Shown here piece after piece: positions 51,301-61,375 of a DNA stretch of 64,000 bases. Where the stretch lies: NCBI RefSeq assembly GCF_011049865.1, contig NZ_DRGY01000033.1, positions 21,306 through 85,305 on the forward strand, written 5' to 3'. The notes beneath the pieces were generated by a model. The model was not told where the DNA came from. It searched no databases and saw only the letters and a program-made list of their open reading frames with translations. The translations under genes and the position numbers were made by a program. The DNA comes from Marinobacter antarcticus (lineage in GTDB: Bacteria; Pseudomonadota; Gammaproteobacteria; Pseudomonadales; Oleiphilaceae). How positions within the stretch are numbered: the stretch's first letter is position 1; every line of letters starts with the position of its first letter.

Positions 51301-51587
51301 AGTGCTGTTTGGCCGCCCATGGTAGGCAACAAAGCATCGGGCTTTTCTTTTTCGATGATTTTGGCGACGGTCTGCCAGGTAATTGGCTCAATGTAGGTGG
51401 CATCCGCCATCACCGGATCCGTCATGATGGTGGCCGGATTCGAGTTAACCAGGATGACCCGATAACCCTCTTCGCGCAGGGCTTTACACGCTTGCGCTCC
51501 GGAATAGTCAAATTCGCACGCCTGCCCGATCACAATCGGGCCTGCGCCTAGAATCAGGATGCTTTTAATATCGGTCCGTTTTGGCAT
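48357..51587 (-). CDS. carB: Carbamoyl-phosphate synthase large subunit
   Basis: 1076 residues (E. coli 1073). Two homologous ATP-grasp halves ([40 protein letters not shown]), each with a biotin-carboxylase-like core, an oligomerisation region between, and a C-terminal methylglyoxal-synthase-like allosteric domain ([20 protein letters not shown]). Makes carbamoyl phosphate for arginine and pyrimidine synthesis. Starts 87 bp after carA. Confidence 0.98.
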   Translation of the reverse strand: MPKRTDIKSILILGAGPIVIGQACEFDYSGAQACKALREEGYRVILVNSNPATIMTDPVMADATYIEPITWQTVAKIIEKEKPDALLPTMGGQTALNCALDLEKHGVLAEHGVEMIGANADTIDKAEDRSRFDKAMKAIGLECPRASIAHTMAEAWTVAEDIGFPCIIRPSFTMGGSGGGIAYNRDEFEEICTRGLDLSPTSELLIDESLIGWKEYEMEVVRDKADNCIIVCAIENFDAMGVHTGDSITVAPAQTLTDKEYQIMRNASLAVLREIGVETGGSNVQFGINPDNGRMVVIEMNPRVSRSSALASKATGFPIAKVAAKLAVGYTLDELRNEITGGVTPVSFEPSIDYVVTKIPRFTFEKFPQADARLTTQMKSVGEVMAIGRTFQESLQKALRGLEVGSDGFDEQLEEFTSESSRETLTRELSVPGAERIWYIGDAFRAGLSVDDVFEYTKVDPWYLVQIEDLIREEQALKFAGKADMDHATLFRLKRKGFSDARLAKLLGITEVSLRKLRHELNIRPVYKRVDTCAAEFASDTAYMYSTYEEECEANATDREKIVVIGGGPNRIGQGIEFDYCCVHAALAMREDGYETIMINCNPETVSTDYDTSDRLYFEPVTLEDVLEIINVEKPKGVIVQYGGQTPLKLARGLEAAGVPIIGTSPDAIDRAEDRERFQQMINRLGLKQPENATVRSHEEGILAAREIGYPLVVRPSYVLGGRAMEIVYAEEELTRYMRSAVLVSNDSPVLLDHFLNAAIEVDIDAICDGKDVVIGGIMQHIEQAGIHSGDSACSLPPYTLPPDVQDAMREAVRKMAIELGVVGLMNVQLAWQDDEIYVIEVNPRASRTVPFVSKAIGVSLAKVAARVMAGTSLADQGFTKEVIPSYYAVKESVFPFNKFPSVDPILGPEMKSTGEVMGLGDSFDEAFAKASLAIGERLPSTGRAFMSVRDVDKAGAIQVARDLVDTGFKLVATTGTAKALREAGIEVERVNKVGEGRPHIVDAIKNGQVQLIINTTEGRKAVSDSAQIRQSALQTKVAYTTTLAGGEAFCRAIKFGPERTVRRLQDLHAGKYDHE

Positions 51588-51674
51588 GTCTTGGTAAACC
51601 TGTCAGCAGCATTTAAATTCTTGTAGCGCAAAAAGCAGCGCGTGCCTGGGATGGTGCAACTGTGCGTATGCCAG

Positions 51675-52805
51675 CTACCCCGTTCGGACTTCCATCAGGC
51701 GGATAAACTCATCAAACAGGGGGGCTACATCGCAGGGACCAGGGCTCGCCTCAGGGTGCCCCTGAAAGCTGAACGCTGGTTTGTCAGTGCGACGAACGCC
51801 TTGCAAAGTGCCATCAAACAGTGACTTGTAGGTCACTTCCAGCACCGCAGGCAAGGAAGCCTCATCCACTGCAAAACCGTGATTCTGACTTGTAATCATG
51901 ACGGTGCCGTTTTCAAGACGCTGAACCGGGTGATTGGCGCCATGGTGACCGTGGTTCATTTTCATACTTTTCGCGCCGCTGGCCAGTGCCAGAAGCTGGT
52001 GCCCCAGACATATACCAAACACCGGAATCTCCGTTTCCAGCACTTCCTGAATTGCCTTGATTGCGTAATCACAGGGCTCAGGGTCACCCGGGCCGTTGGA
52101 CAGAAATATGCCGTCCGGATTCATCGCCAGCACATCCGAAGCCGAGGTTTGCGCCGGCACAACGGTAATATCGCAGCCGCGGGACGCGAGCATGCGCAGG
52201 ATGTTGAACTTGACGCCGTAGTCCCACGCCACAACCTTGAACCTGGTTTCGCCCGCCTCACCGTAGCCTTTGTCGAGCGTCCACTCTCCCTGGGTCCAGT
52301 TATAGATTTTGTCGCAGGTCACTTCTTTGGCCAGATCCATGCCTTTAAGCCCCGGAAACGCCTTGGCCAACTCCAGAGCGCGCTCAGCGGTCGCATCGGC
52401 ACCCGCCACAATGGCGCCGTTCTGCGAGCCTTTGTCTCGGAGAATCCGTGTCAGGCGCCGGGTATCTATATCAGCCATTCCGACAACATTGTTGCTTCGC
52501 AGATACTCATCCAGCGACCCGGTGCTGCGCCAGTTGCTGGCCATCAGAGGCAGGTCGCGAATAATCAGACCGGCGGCCTGAATGCGGCCGGACTCGACAT
52601 CCTCTTCATTGACTCCCGTGTTACCAATGTGGGGATAGGTCAGGGTAACGAGTTGGCGGGCGTATGATGGGTCGGTCAGTATTTCCTGATAGCCGGTCAT
52701 GGCGGTGTTAAACACCACTTCACCGCTGGTTTCGCCGTTAGCGCCAATAGCGGTGCCGTAAAACAGGCTTCCGTCTGCGAGTGCAAGAATTGCAGGTGTG
52801 CTCAA
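51675..52805 (-). CDS. carA: Carbamoyl-phosphate synthase small subunit (glutaminase)
   Basis: 376 residues (E. coli 382). The glutamine amidotransferase domain has Cys in [15 protein letters not shown] and the His/Glu pair near [11 protein letters not shown] prefer TTG 52805 as start: GAGGA lies 8 nt upstream, and the product begins [12 protein letters not shown], aligning with Pseudomonas CarA. ATG 52820 is in frame but has no ribosome site. The leader has a tandem 18-bp repeat and a terminator that separates carA from dapB. Confidence 0.95.
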   Translation of the reverse strand: MSTPAILALADGSLFYGTAIGANGETSGEVVFNTAMTGYQEILTDPSYARQLVTLTYPHIGNTGVNEEDVESGRIQAAGLIIRDLPLMASNWRSTGSLDEYLRSNNVVGMADIDTRRLTRILRDKGSQNGAIVAGADATAERALELAKAFPGLKGMDLAKEVTCDKIYNWTQGEWTLDKGYGEAGETRFKVVAWDYGVKFNILRMLASRGCDITVVPAQTSASDVLAMNPDGIFLSNGPGDPEPCDYAIKAIQEVLETEIPVFGICLGHQLLALASGAKSMKMNHGHHGANHPVQRLENGTVMITSQNHGFAVDEASLPAVLEVTYKSLFDGTLQGVRRTDKPAFSFQGHPEASPGPCDVAPLFDEFIRLMEVRTG

Positions 52806-52827
52806 GGCTTGTATCCTCATCGAGTGG

Positions 52828-52863
52828 CGTATCGGTTTTTCACGACGTATCGGTTTTCCACGA
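52828..52863. repeat. Tandem 18-bp repeat in the carA leader
   Basis: CGTATCGGTTTTTCACGA (52828-52845) is followed directly by CGTATCGGTTTTCCACGA (52846-52863), one difference. It lies 22-58 bp before the TTG start. It might be a regulator-binding pair or a recent duplication. It does not match the E. coli ARG box or the Pseudomonas ArgR half-site as I know them. Confidence 0.85.
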
Positions 52864-52893
52864 ACAGGAACGCAAGCGCAAATCCAGGTCGCA

Positions 52894-52931
52894 AAAAAGC
52901 GAGAGGGAGTAAAAACCCCGTCCCGCTTTTT
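52894..52931. terminator. Terminator between dapB and carA
   Basis: AAAAAGCG (52894-52901) pairs with CGCTTTTT (52924-52931), with further inner GGG/CCC pairing. T tracts on both strands. Given its closeness to carA it could also serve as an attenuator. Confidence 0.72.
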
Positions 52932-53049
52932 GTTATCCAGGAACTGTCTTTTGTTCCTTGGGCTTTTCGAAGCCTACGCTTGGTGCAGTTAAACCGCCTT
53001 ATTGTATGGAATATGCGGCTTTTTGTCCATGTAAAATGTTCACGGGACA

Positions 53050-53874
<825 letters not shown>

Positions 53875-55008
53875 TCAGAATTTCATTTCGTCGAAGAAGC
53901 TCTTGGCACCCTCAAACCAGGACGTTTTCTTTGGCGCGTGGTTCGTGCCGTTGCTACCATCCAGGGTTGTCTGAAACTCCTCTAACAGTTCTTTCTGGCG
54001 CTTGGTCAGATGGACCGGCGTTTCAACCGTCACACGACACAACAAATCGCCGGAGGGGCCTCCGCGAACCGGGCTGACGCCCTTGTTGCGCAGCCGGAAG
54101 AGTTTACCAGTCTGGGTTTCCTCGGGAATACGAAGCTTCACGCGCCCATCCAGCGTCGGCACTTCCAACTCGCCGCCCAGCGTGGCATCGATGATGCTGA
54201 TCGGCACTTCGCAATACAGGTTGCGACCATCGCGCGTGAAGATCGAGTGCTCACGAACCGACATCTGCACGTACAGATCGCCGGAGGGGCCGCCCTCGAC
54301 GCCCATCTCGCCCTCACCAGAGAGGCGAATACGATCGCCGGTATCCACGCCCGGGGGCACTTTGACGGAAAGCGTCTTTTCTTCCTGAACTCTGCCTTGA
54401 CCGTGGCAAACCTTACAGGGATTTTTGATAATCTGGCCGGCGCCCCGACAGGTAGGGCAAGCCTGCTGCACGGTAAAGAAGCCCTGCTGCATTCGCACCT
54501 GCCCCATACCCTTACAGGTGCTGCAGGCTTCAGGACGAGAGCCCTTTTCAGCGCCACTGCCGTCACACGTGCCACATTCCCGGTGTCCGGGGATTGTGAT
54601 CTCTACGGTTCTTCCCTTAACCGCCTCTTCCAGATCCAGCTCCAGCGTGTAACGCAGGTCAGAACCACGAGTGTTGCGTCCACGGCCGCCGCCACCGCCA
54701 CCGCCAAAAATGTCGCCAAACACATCGCCAAAAATGTCAGAGAAGTTGCCACTGCCACCGCCGAAGCCACCTCCGGCCTGACCATCCACGCCGGCATGAC
54801 CGAACTGGTCATAAGCCGCTCGCTTGGACTGGTCCGCCAGTATTTCATAGGCTTCACTGGCCTCTTTAAACTTGTTCTCGGCGTCTTTGTCTTCCGGATT
54901 ACGGTCGGGATGGTACTTCATCGCGAGCTTCCGATACGCCCGCTTGACTTCTTTCTCATCCGCGTCCCGGGAAAGTCCGAGAATGTCGTAATAATCGCGC
55001 TTGGCCAT
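53875..55008 (-). CDS. dnaJ: Chaperone protein DnaJ
   Basis: 377 residues. J domain with the HPD motif in KYHPDRNPE, a Gly/Phe-rich linker ([20 protein letters not shown]), four zinc-binding repeats ([32 protein letters not shown]) and two C-terminal substrate-binding domains. Stimulates DnaK ATPase. Separated from dnaK by a 77-bp gap with a strong hairpin. Confidence 0.98.
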   Translation of the reverse strand: MAKRDYYDILGLSRDADEKEVKRAYRKLAMKYHPDRNPEDKDAENKFKEASEAYEILADQSKRAAYDQFGHAGVDGQAGGGFGGGSGNFSDIFGDVFGDIFGGGGGGGRGRNTRGSDLRYTLELDLEEAVKGRTVEITIPGHRECGTCDGSGAEKGSRPEACSTCKGMGQVRMQQGFFTVQQACPTCRGAGQIIKNPCKVCHGQGRVQEEKTLSVKVPPGVDTGDRIRLSGEGEMGVEGGPSGDLYVQMSVREHSIFTRDGRNLYCEVPISIIDATLGGELEVPTLDGRVKLRIPEETQTGKLFRLRNKGVSPVRGGPSGDLLCRVTVETPVHLTKRQKELLEEFQTTLDGSNGTNHAPKKTSWFEGAKSFFDEMKF

Positions 55009-55034
55009 GCTTTAAAACCCTGTTTTTTAAACGC

Positions 55035-55063
55035 GGAAAACGCGGAGCTGATCCGCGTTTTCC
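55035..55063 (-). terminator. Perfect 12-bp hairpin between dnaK and dnaJ
   Basis: GGAAAACGCGGA-N5-TCCGCGTTTTCC, perfect arms. In the dnaK to dnaJ direction it is followed by GCGTTTAAAAAAC, a weak T tract. It probably lowers dnaJ expression relative to dnaK or protects the dnaK mRNA 3' end. Confidence 0.7.
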
Positions 55064-55085
55064 AACTACCTGATGTACGTCAGAT

Positions 55086-57011
55086 TTACTTCTTTTCGTC
55101 GTCTTTGACTTCTTCGAACTCGGCGTCCACTGCATCGTCAGCAGTTTGCGACTGCGCGCCTTCCTGACCGTCAGCTTGCTGCGCCTGACCGTCCTGATCC
55201 GCGTACATCTTTTGTGCCAGTTCGCCCGACACTTCCGTCAACTTCTGGGTTTTGGCTTCGATGTCGTCCTTGTCAGAACCGGTCAATGCCTCTTCCAGAT
55301 CCTTGATCGACGCTTCAATAGACTCTTTCTCACTGTCGCTGACTTTGTCGCCTGCGTCTTTCAGAGTCTTGCGTACGGCGTGAACCATGGCATCGCCCTG
55401 GTTGCGAGCTTGGACTAGCTCTTCAAACTTGCGATCTTCGTCGGCGTTAGCCTCAGCATCCTGAACCATTTTCTCGATTTCATCGTCGTTCAGGCCAGAA
55501 GACGCCTTGATCACAATGGACTGCTCTTTACCCGTCGCCTTGTCTTTCGCAGAAACGTTCAGAATACCGTTAGCATCGATATCGAAGGTCACTTCGATTT
55601 GCGGGACGCCGCGCGGTGCGGGCGGAATATCGGCTAGATCAAAACGACCCAGCGACTTGTTTTGCGTCGCCTGCTTTCGCTCGCCCTGAACCACGTGAAT
55701 GGTTACGGCCGTCTGGCTATCGTCCGCGGTCGAGAACGTCTGCGACTTCTTGGTCGGAATCGTCGTGTTCTTGTCGATGAGCGGCGTAGCAACACCACCC
55801 ATGGTCTCAATACCCAGGGTCAACGGAGTCACGTCGAGCAACAACACATCTTTTATATCACCCGAGAGCACGGCCGCCTGAATCGCTGCACCCATGGCAA
55901 CGGCTTCGTCCGGGTTTACGTCCTTACGGGCTTCTTTGCCGAAGAACTCTTTAACTTTTTCCTGCACCAGCGGCATGCGGGTCTGACCACCCACCAGGAT
56001 AACCTCGTCGATTTCACTCGCCTTCATGCCCGCATCTTTAAGCGCCACTTTACATGGCTCAAGGCTGCGCTGAACCAGATCTTCGACAAGCGATTCAAGC
56101 TTGGCGCGGGTCAGCTTCACGTTCATGTGCTTAGGACCGCTGGCATCTGCGGTAACGTACGGCAGATTTACGTCGGTCTGCTGACTGCTGGACAGCTCGA
56201 TCTTGGCCTTCTCGCCCGCTTCTTTCAGGCGCTGCATGGCCAGGGAATCGCCCCGCAAATCAATACCACTGTCTTTCTTGAACTGGTCAGCCAGGAATTC
56301 GATAATTTTCATATCGAAGTCTTCACCACCCAGGAACGTGTCACCGTTAGTTGCCAGAACTTCGAACTGATGCTCACCGTCAACGTCCGCAATTTCGATA
56401 ATGGAAAGGTCGAAGGTTCCGCCACCCAAGTCGTATACCGCTATGGTGCGATCACCGGTTTTCTTGTCCAGACCATAAGCCAGGGCCGCAGCCGTCGGCT
56501 CGTTTATGATGCGCTTTACGTCTAGGCCGGCTATTCTGCCAGCGTCTTTGGTCGCTTGACGTTGGCTGTCGTTAAAGTAAGCCGGCACGGTAATAACCGC
56601 CTCGGTCACTTTCTCGCCCAGATAGTCTTCCGCCGTCTTCTTCATCTTCTTCAAAATTTCTGCAGACACCTGCGGCGGTGCCATTTTTTGGCCTTTCACT
56701 TCTACCCACGCATCACCGTTATCCGCTTCGGCAATTTTGTAGGGCACCATTTTAATGTCTTTCTGAACAACGTCATCTTTAAAACGGCGACCGATCAGAC
56801 GCTTGATGGCATAGATCGTGTTGTTCGGATTGGTGACCGCCTGGCGCTTGGCCGACTGGCCTACCAGAATTTCACTGTCATCGGTGTAAGCGATGATTGA
56901 CGGGGTGGTACGATCGCCCTCCGCGTTTTCAATAACCCGAACTTTGTCGCCATCCATGATGGCTACGCATGAGTTGGTCGTTCCAAGGTCAATACCGATA
57001 ATCTTGCTCAT
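55086..57011 (-). CDS. dnaK: Chaperone protein DnaK (Hsp70)
   Basis: 641 residues (E. coli 638). N-terminal ATPase ([38 protein letters not shown]), linker [19 protein letters not shown], substrate-binding domain and a lid with an Ala/Gln/Asp-rich acidic tail ending [11 protein letters not shown]. Central heat-shock chaperone, with GrpE as nucleotide exchanger and DnaJ as cochaperone. Confidence 0.98.
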   Translation of the reverse strand: MSKIIGIDLGTTNSCVAIMDGDKVRVIENAEGDRTTPSIIAYTDDSEILVGQSAKRQAVTNPNNTIYAIKRLIGRRFKDDVVQKDIKMVPYKIAEADNGDAWVEVKGQKMAPPQVSAEILKKMKKTAEDYLGEKVTEAVITVPAYFNDSQRQATKDAGRIAGLDVKRIINEPTAAALAYGLDKKTGDRTIAVYDLGGGTFDLSIIEIADVDGEHQFEVLATNGDTFLGGEDFDMKIIEFLADQFKKDSGIDLRGDSLAMQRLKEAGEKAKIELSSSQQTDVNLPYVTADASGPKHMNVKLTRAKLESLVEDLVQRSLEPCKVALKDAGMKASEIDEVILVGGQTRMPLVQEKVKEFFGKEARKDVNPDEAVAMGAAIQAAVLSGDIKDVLLLDVTPLTLGIETMGGVATPLIDKNTTIPTKKSQTFSTADDSQTAVTIHVVQGERKQATQNKSLGRFDLADIPPAPRGVPQIEVTFDIDANGILNVSAKDKATGKEQSIVIKASSGLNDDEIEKMVQDAEANADEDRKFEELVQARNQGDAMVHAVRKTLKDAGDKVSDSEKESIEASIKDLEEALTGSDKDDIEAKTQKLTEVSGELAQKMYADQDGQAQQADGQEGAQSQTADDAVDAEFEEVKDDEKK

Positions 57012-57113
57012 TGAATCACTCCGTTCTTCTGAATGCTGTACTGAATAGTTGCCCGGACACGTCTACTCCGGCTACTGCTGTTTAATGGCTATATTGGCGC
57101 TTAACCTGATTTT

Positions 57114-57716
57114 TCAAGCCTGCTCATCAATTTTTGGTGCATCCTGAGCCTTCGCGACCATCACCATTGCCGGGCGAACCACACGGCCATTCAGCAGATA
57201 GCCTTTCTGCACCACAGCCACCACGCTGTTTGGCTCAGCATTCGGTGCCGGAACCATCGACATGGCTTCGTGCTGCTGGGGATTGAACGGTTCGCCAACC
57301 GGATTCAACGGTTCAACGTTGAATTTCTTCAGGCTCGACTCGAGCAAGCTCAGCGTCATACCCACGCCCTGCCGGATCGATGCGACCAGATCACCAGCAT
57401 TCTCCTGACCCTCAGTGCTCTCAACTGCCTTCTCAAGGCTATCTGCAACCGGCAACAACTCTTTGACAAACTTTTCCAGCGCAAACTTGTGCGCCTTCTC
57501 AACGTCCATCTCAGCCCGGCGGCGAATGTTCTGCATTTCGGCCTGGGTGCGCAGCATCTGCTCCTGAAACTCCTGAACCTGCGCTTTTAGCGAATCCAGC
57601 TCAGTAACCTCGCCTTGCTCCGTGTCCTGTTCGCCCGCAAGCACTTCTTCTACCGACGCCTCAGCGGCATCTTTCAACTCTTCTGCTTGCTCATTGCGGT
57701 TTTCCTCAGTGCTCAT
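57114..57716 (-). CDS. grpE: Nucleotide exchange factor GrpE
   Basis: 200 residues (E. coli 197). Long N-terminal coiled coil (LKAQVQEFQEQMLRTQAEMQ), then the beta-domain PVGEPFNPQQHEAMSMVPAP and QKGYLLNGRVVRPAMVMVAK. Releases ADP from DnaK. ATG 57716 has GGAG about 7 nt upstream; upstream codons to 57761 are leader. First gene of grpE-dnaK-dnaJ, behind a heat-shock type promoter. Confidence 0.97.
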   Translation of the reverse strand: MSTEENRNEQAEELKDAAEASVEEVLAGEQDTEQGEVTELDSLKAQVQEFQEQMLRTQAEMQNIRRRAEMDVEKAHKFALEKFVKELLPVADSLEKAVESTEGQENAGDLVASIRQGVGMTLSLLESSLKKFNVEPLNPVGEPFNPQQHEAMSMVPAPNAEPNSVVAVVQKGYLLNGRVVRPAMVMVAKAQDAPKIDEQA

Positions 57717-57812
57717 GACTACTCCTGCCAGATCTTCGGTGGCCGGCTTCAACGCGGCCAATTGAACATAGGCTTCGGCCCCGCAGAGCCGAAAGAATGT
57801 TATTGCGAATGA

Positions 57813-57840
57813 ATATGGGGTTCAGCACTCAGGTTTCAAC
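57813..57840 (-). promoter_or_regulatory. Sigma-32 (RpoH) type promoter of grpE-dnaK-dnaJ
   Basis: On the minus strand GTTGAAA (57840-57834), 13-bp spacer, CCCCATAT (57820-57813). This matches the E. coli sigma-32 consensus (CTTGAAA, 11-16 bp, CCCCATNT) at all but one defined position. It is 97 bp before the grpE ATG. Confidence 0.85.
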
Positions 57841-57900
57841 CATCAAAGCGCGCATCCCTGAAAAAATCACGCTCAAGTGTTTGCAAACCGGAAAATCACT

Positions 57901-57935
57901 GTATATATTAACAGTAACTGTATGCACGAACAGTA
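57901..57935 (+). promoter_or_regulatory. Two LexA (SOS) boxes upstream of recN
   Basis: CTGT-ATATATTA-ACAG (57901-57916) and CTGT-ATGCACGA-ACAG (57920-57935), both perfect CTGT-N8-ACAG, 3 bp apart. They lie 26 bp before the recN ATG, as expected for a tightly repressed SOS gene. Confidence 0.92.
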
Positions 57936-57960
57936 TATTTTGAAGGCGGAGGTTATCTGC

Positions 57961-59640
57961 ATGCTCACACAGCTCACAGTTTCCAATTACGCAATTGCCG
58001 AAAGAGTAGAACTGCAATTCAACAAAGGCATGACGGCGCTCACGGGCGAAACGGGCGCGGGGAAATCCATTGTGCTGGATGCATTGGGGCTTGCGATGGG
58101 TGGCCGCGCCGATGCAGGGGCTGTACGCCATGGCGCGAAGCGCGCGGACATAACCGCCACCTTTGATGTCTCGGGCATATCCGAGGCCCTCCAATGGCTG
58201 GAAAACCATGAACTGGATGACGACAGCGACTGCATTCTGCGCCGGGTCATCAGCAAAGACGGGCGATCACGGGCTTACATCAACGGCCAGCCCTGCCCCC
58301 TCGCCCACCTGAAAGACCTGGGCGGACTGTTGATGGACATTCACAGCCAGCACCAACATCAGTCACTTTTGCGCAAAGAAACGCATCGCAAACTGATTGA
58401 TGAATTCGCAGGCGCAGAAGACCTAGCCGGACAGACCCGCGAGGCGTGGAAAGCCTGGAACCAGATTCGAACAAAACTGAGCCAGCGCCAGCAGAACGCA
58501 GAAGAATCCGAAGCAAGACTGCAATTACTGCGTTATCAGGTAGAAGAGCTGGATCGCTTGGCGCTTGAGACTGGCGAACAAACGCAACTGGAGCAAGAAC
58601 AGGCGCAGCTGAGCCAGGCCGATACAATTCTGCATAGCAGCCATCAGGCAGCGCTTCTGTGTACCGAAGATGAAACCAGCGCAGCGTACCTGATTCGCCA
58701 AGCGCTGCAGCAACTGGAACAGCTTCCGGTCGCGATTCCTGCACTGGCCGACACCATTCAGATGCTCAGTGAAGCCCAGATTCAGATCACTGAAGCCGGC
58801 GATAACCTCCGGCATTTTGTTGATGACTATGAAGCAGACCCCGCACGCTTAACAGACGTCGAGGAACGGCTCAGCGCCATTTACCAAATGGCGCGCAAGC
58901 ACCGCATCAACCCTGAGGAGCTACCGGAATTCCAACAACGGTTACGCGAGGAGTTGGCGGAGCTTGATGGCGGAGAGGGCAGCCTGGAGAAATTGGAAGC
59001 GGAACTGGACAGCCAGCGCAAAGGCTTTGACGAACTGGCCGGTCAGCTTTCTGAAATCCGGGCCAAGGCCGCCGTGGAACTGGACCAGCGTATTGCGGGC
59101 GAGTTGGCCCAATTGAGCATGCCAACAATGCAGTTTGTCACGCACCTGAATCGCAACAATCAGGGCGATCCAGCGTCTCACGGCCTGGAAGAAATTGAGT
59201 TTCTGGTCAGCGCAAATCCCGGGCAACCGGCAAGGCCACTGGCCAAGGTTGCTTCCGGTGGTGAACTATCAAGAATCAGCCTTGCGATACAGGTAGTCGT
59301 TGCGCAGACATCGACAACGCCAACCCTGATTTTTGACGAGGTTGACGTCGGTATTGGCGGCGGCACCGCAGAGGTAGTAGGCAAACTGCTGAGGGCTTTG
59401 GGCGACAACGGCCAGGTTATCTGTGTAACCCACTTGCCACAAGTTGCGGCCCAGTGTCACCAGCATCTGTTTGTCAGCAAGTTCACCCTGCAAGACACAA
59501 CCTACTCAAAAATCGAATCGCTGGACGACCAAGGAAGAATCAGCGAAGTTGCAAGAATGCTGGGTGGCGTAGATATGACTGACCACACCATTGCCCACGC
59601 TACAGAGATGTTTTCCAAAGGACAGGCAACCCACCACTGA
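57961..59640 (+). CDS. recN: DNA repair protein RecN
   Basis: 559 residues (E. coli 553). SMC-like ATPase in double-strand break repair. Walker A GETGAGKS near residue 36, a central coiled coil (residues about 150-360), signature VASGGELSRISLAIQVV and Walker B TLIFDEVDVGIGG. ATG 57961 has GGAGG 8 nt upstream and gives the usual MLTQLTVSNYAIAE; longer frames would run back through the LexA boxes. The double operator predicts strong damage induction. Confidence 0.96.
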   Translation: MLTQLTVSNYAIAERVELQFNKGMTALTGETGAGKSIVLDALGLAMGGRADAGAVRHGAKRADITATFDVSGISEALQWLENHELDDDSDCILRRVISKDGRSRAYINGQPCPLAHLKDLGGLLMDIHSQHQHQSLLRKETHRKLIDEFAGAEDLAGQTREAWKAWNQIRTKLSQRQQNAEESEARLQLLRYQVEELDRLALETGEQTQLEQEQAQLSQADTILHSSHQAALLCTEDETSAAYLIRQALQQLEQLPVAIPALADTIQMLSEAQIQITEAGDNLRHFVDDYEADPARLTDVEERLSAIYQMARKHRINPEELPEFQQRLREELAELDGGEGSLEKLEAELDSQRKGFDELAGQLSEIRAKAAVELDQRIAGELAQLSMPTMQFVTHLNRNNQGDPASHGLEEIEFLVSANPGQPARPLAKVASGGELSRISLAIQVVVAQTSTTPTLIFDEVDVGIGGGTAEVVGKLLRALGDNGQVICVTHLPQVAAQCHQHLFVSKFTLQDTTYSKIESLDDQGRISEVARMLGGVDMTDHTIAHATEMFSKGQATHH

Positions 59641-59684
59641 CGTGGTGGCAGTCACCATTCCCCCTCTCGCCCCTGAGAGCTGTT

Positions 59685-59715
59685 GGGGCAGGCTTAATGG
59701 CCTGCCCCTTTTTTT
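59685..59715 (+). terminator. Terminator of recN
   Basis: GGGGCAGGC-N6-GCCTGCCCC (59685-59708), perfect 9-bp arms, followed by seven T. Confidence 0.95.
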
Positions 59716-59743
59716 GCACTAACGGGGGGGAGCTGCTTGATGC

Positions 59744-60154
59744 TTAAGACTTGATGGGCTTAACGTAAAGAATCAGGCTGTGCTCTACAATCTCATAGCC
59801 GTGTTCTTTCGCTATTTTTTGCTGGCGTTCTTCGATTACGTCGTCAACAAACTCGATCACCTGCCCCGTCTGAGTACACACCATATGATCGTGGTGATCT
59901 TCGCGTGCCATCTCGAACACCGCATGGCCGCCTTCAAAATTATGCCGCAGCACCAGACCTGCCGTCTCAAACTGTGTGAGCACCCGATATACGGTGGCCA
60001 GCCCTACGTCATCTCCCTGATCCAGAAGCCGCTTATAGACGTCCTCAGCGCTAAGGTGATGGTCCTTGGCGTTTTCCAGAATGTTAAAAATCTTCACTCT
60101 TGGCAGAGTGACTTTGAGACCGACTTTTCGCAGTTCGGCGTTTTCAGATGCCAT
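59744..60154 (-). CDS. fur: Ferric uptake regulator Fur
   Basis: 136 residues, close to Pseudomonas Fur. Iron-dependent repressor: winged helix (LKVTLPRVKIFNILENA; DDVGLATVYRVLTQFETAGL) and a C-terminal metal-binding/dimer domain with HHDHMVC. Where E. coli Fur has a CxxC (DHLICLDCG), this one reads VCTQTG, so the second Cys is Thr, as in Pseudomonas. ATG 60154 begins MASENAELRKVGLKV; upstream codons to 60232 are excluded. Divergent from bamE, the usual fur-omlA arrangement. Confidence 0.95.
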   Translation of the reverse strand: MASENAELRKVGLKVTLPRVKIFNILENAKDHHLSAEDVYKRLLDQGDDVGLATVYRVLTQFETAGLVLRHNFEGGHAVFEMAREDHHDHMVCTQTGQVIEFVDDVIEERQQKIAKEHGYEIVEHSLILYVKPIKS

Positions 60155-60276
60155 GTTACCATTCACTCTTTGGTGTGCCTCACGGCTTCCGGTATGATGA
60201 AGCCGCCATTTTACGGTTAACCCGTGCCACACCTGCCCTTGGCAGGCGATTTCAAGATAGAGGATTTCCTCCGGCG

Positions 60277-60603
60277 ATGCAAAAGCTCACAGCTCTCATT
60301 CTCACCCTTATTCTGTCCGGCTGTGCTTTCCCGGGCGTTTACAAGATCAACGTCCAGCAAGGCAACATAGTTACCGATGAAGAGCTGACCAAACTCAACG
60401 AGGGTATGCCTCGCAGCCAGGTGCGGGCACTGCTTGGCAGCCCACTCATGCTGAATCCGGTTGACAGCTCTCGCGAATACTATGTTTACACGTTCCAACG
60501 CCGAGGCGGTGATATCGAAGAGCAACGCCTCATCGTGTATTACGACGACAACCTTTACTCCCACTATGAAGCCCAACTATTGGACGAAACGCCAGCCTAC
60601 TGA
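60277..60603 (+). CDS. bamE: Outer-membrane assembly lipoprotein BamE (SmpA/OmlA)
   Basis: 108 residues. Lipoprotein signal MQKLTALILTLILSGC, then the compact BamE fold: GNIVTDEELTKLNEGMPRSQ, VRALLGSPLMLNPVD and YYVYTFQRRGG. Accessory subunit of the BAM complex. A GAGG Shine-Dalgarno (12 nt before the ATG) sits in a small GAGG-ATTT-CCTC inverted repeat. Its stop overlaps the end of rnfH on the other strand by 7 bp. Confidence 0.94.
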   Translation: MQKLTALILTLILSGCAFPGVYKINVQQGNIVTDEELTKLNEGMPRSQVRALLGSPLMLNPVDSSREYYVYTFQRRGGDIEEQRLIVYYDDNLYSHYEAQLLDETPAY

Positions 60604-60896
60604 TCTGAGCGTGGCGCGGATTTCCTGTTGGCCCGGTTCAGGCGCGCCTGTTTCGGGTCAATCCGGAGCGGGCGATACAACTCTACCCGATCCCCGTCAC
60701 GCAGCTTATGATCCGCAGGATTTTTGATAATTTTCCCGAATATTCCCATATCGATCGTGTCCACATCAATTTCCGGGAAGATGACGGCAATCCCGGATAA
60801 CTTGACGGCTGTGATAGCGGTTGCGCCTTCCTGCACGCGTACACAGAGGATCTGCTGCTTGTCTGGCCGCGCGTACGCCACTTCAACCTGAGGCAT
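60597..60896 (-). CDS. rnfH: RnfH-family ubiquitin-like protein (RatB)
   Basis: 99 residues. A small beta-grasp protein: QVEVAYARPDKQQILCVRVQ, DMGIFGKIIKNPADHKLRDG, DRVELYRPLRIDPKQARLNR. Partner of RatA in the conserved ratA-rnfH pair; precise function unknown. ATG overlaps the ratA stop by one base. Confidence 0.92.
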   Translation of the reverse strand: MPQVEVAYARPDKQQILCVRVQEGATAITAVKLSGIAVIFPEIDVDTIDMGIFGKIIKNPADHKLRDGDRVELYRPLRIDPKQARLNRANRKSAPRSDQ

Positions 60897-61339
60897 CAGG
60901 CATCGCCTTTGTAGAGATCATCTGCGCGACGACAAAAGACATCTACCATGGAGGTTGCAGCCTGATTGAACACCGGCCCGAAGGTCATACGCGACAGCGA
61001 ACCCGAGAATTCAAACTCCAACGTCAGAGTCACCTTACAGGCATTTTCACCCAGCGCCTTGAAGCGCCAAAGGCCCGTGAGGTTGCGGAAGGGACCATCA
61101 ACCAGATTCATTTCTATCGCTTCCGGCATCTGCAACTGATTGCGAGTAGTCAGTGTGTGCCGCACTCCTGCCTTGGCTATTTCCAGCGACGCCATAATCT
61201 GATCCGGACCCTGTTGGTGAACTTCTGCACTTGCACACCAGGGAAGGAATTCGGGGTAACGGGCAACGTCATTCACCAAGTTGAACATGCGCTCGGCTGA
61301 GTGCATAACCAGGGCTGTCTTATCAATCTGATGGGGCAT
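60896..61339 (-). CDS. ratA: RatA-like START/polyketide-cyclase-family protein
   Basis: 147 residues. START-like fold seen as KTALVMHSAERMFNLVNDVA, RYPEFLPWCASAEV and MNLVDGPFRNLTGLWRFKAL. E. coli RatA was reported to block 70S formation; other members resemble coenzyme Q-binding Coq10, so either role is possible. ATG 61339 (MPHQIDKTAL) aligns with E. coli MPQISRTAL; an in-frame start at 61375 is less likely. Faces smpB across the symporter gene, part of the conserved ratA-smpB neighbourhood. Confidence 0.92.
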   Translation of the reverse strand: MPHQIDKTALVMHSAERMFNLVNDVARYPEFLPWCASAEVHQQGPDQIMASLEIAKAGVRHTLTTRNQLQMPEAIEMNLVDGPFRNLTGLWRFKALGENACKVTLTLEFEFSGSLSRMTFGPVFNQAATSMVDVFCRRADDLYKGDA

Positions 61340-61375
61340 TGGAACCGGTTGTCCTGCTTGCAAACGTGGCGGCAA

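Noticed and set aside
54010..55167. 385-codon plus-strand frame
   Set aside because: Antisense to dnaJ, whose zinc motifs and J domain are unambiguous.
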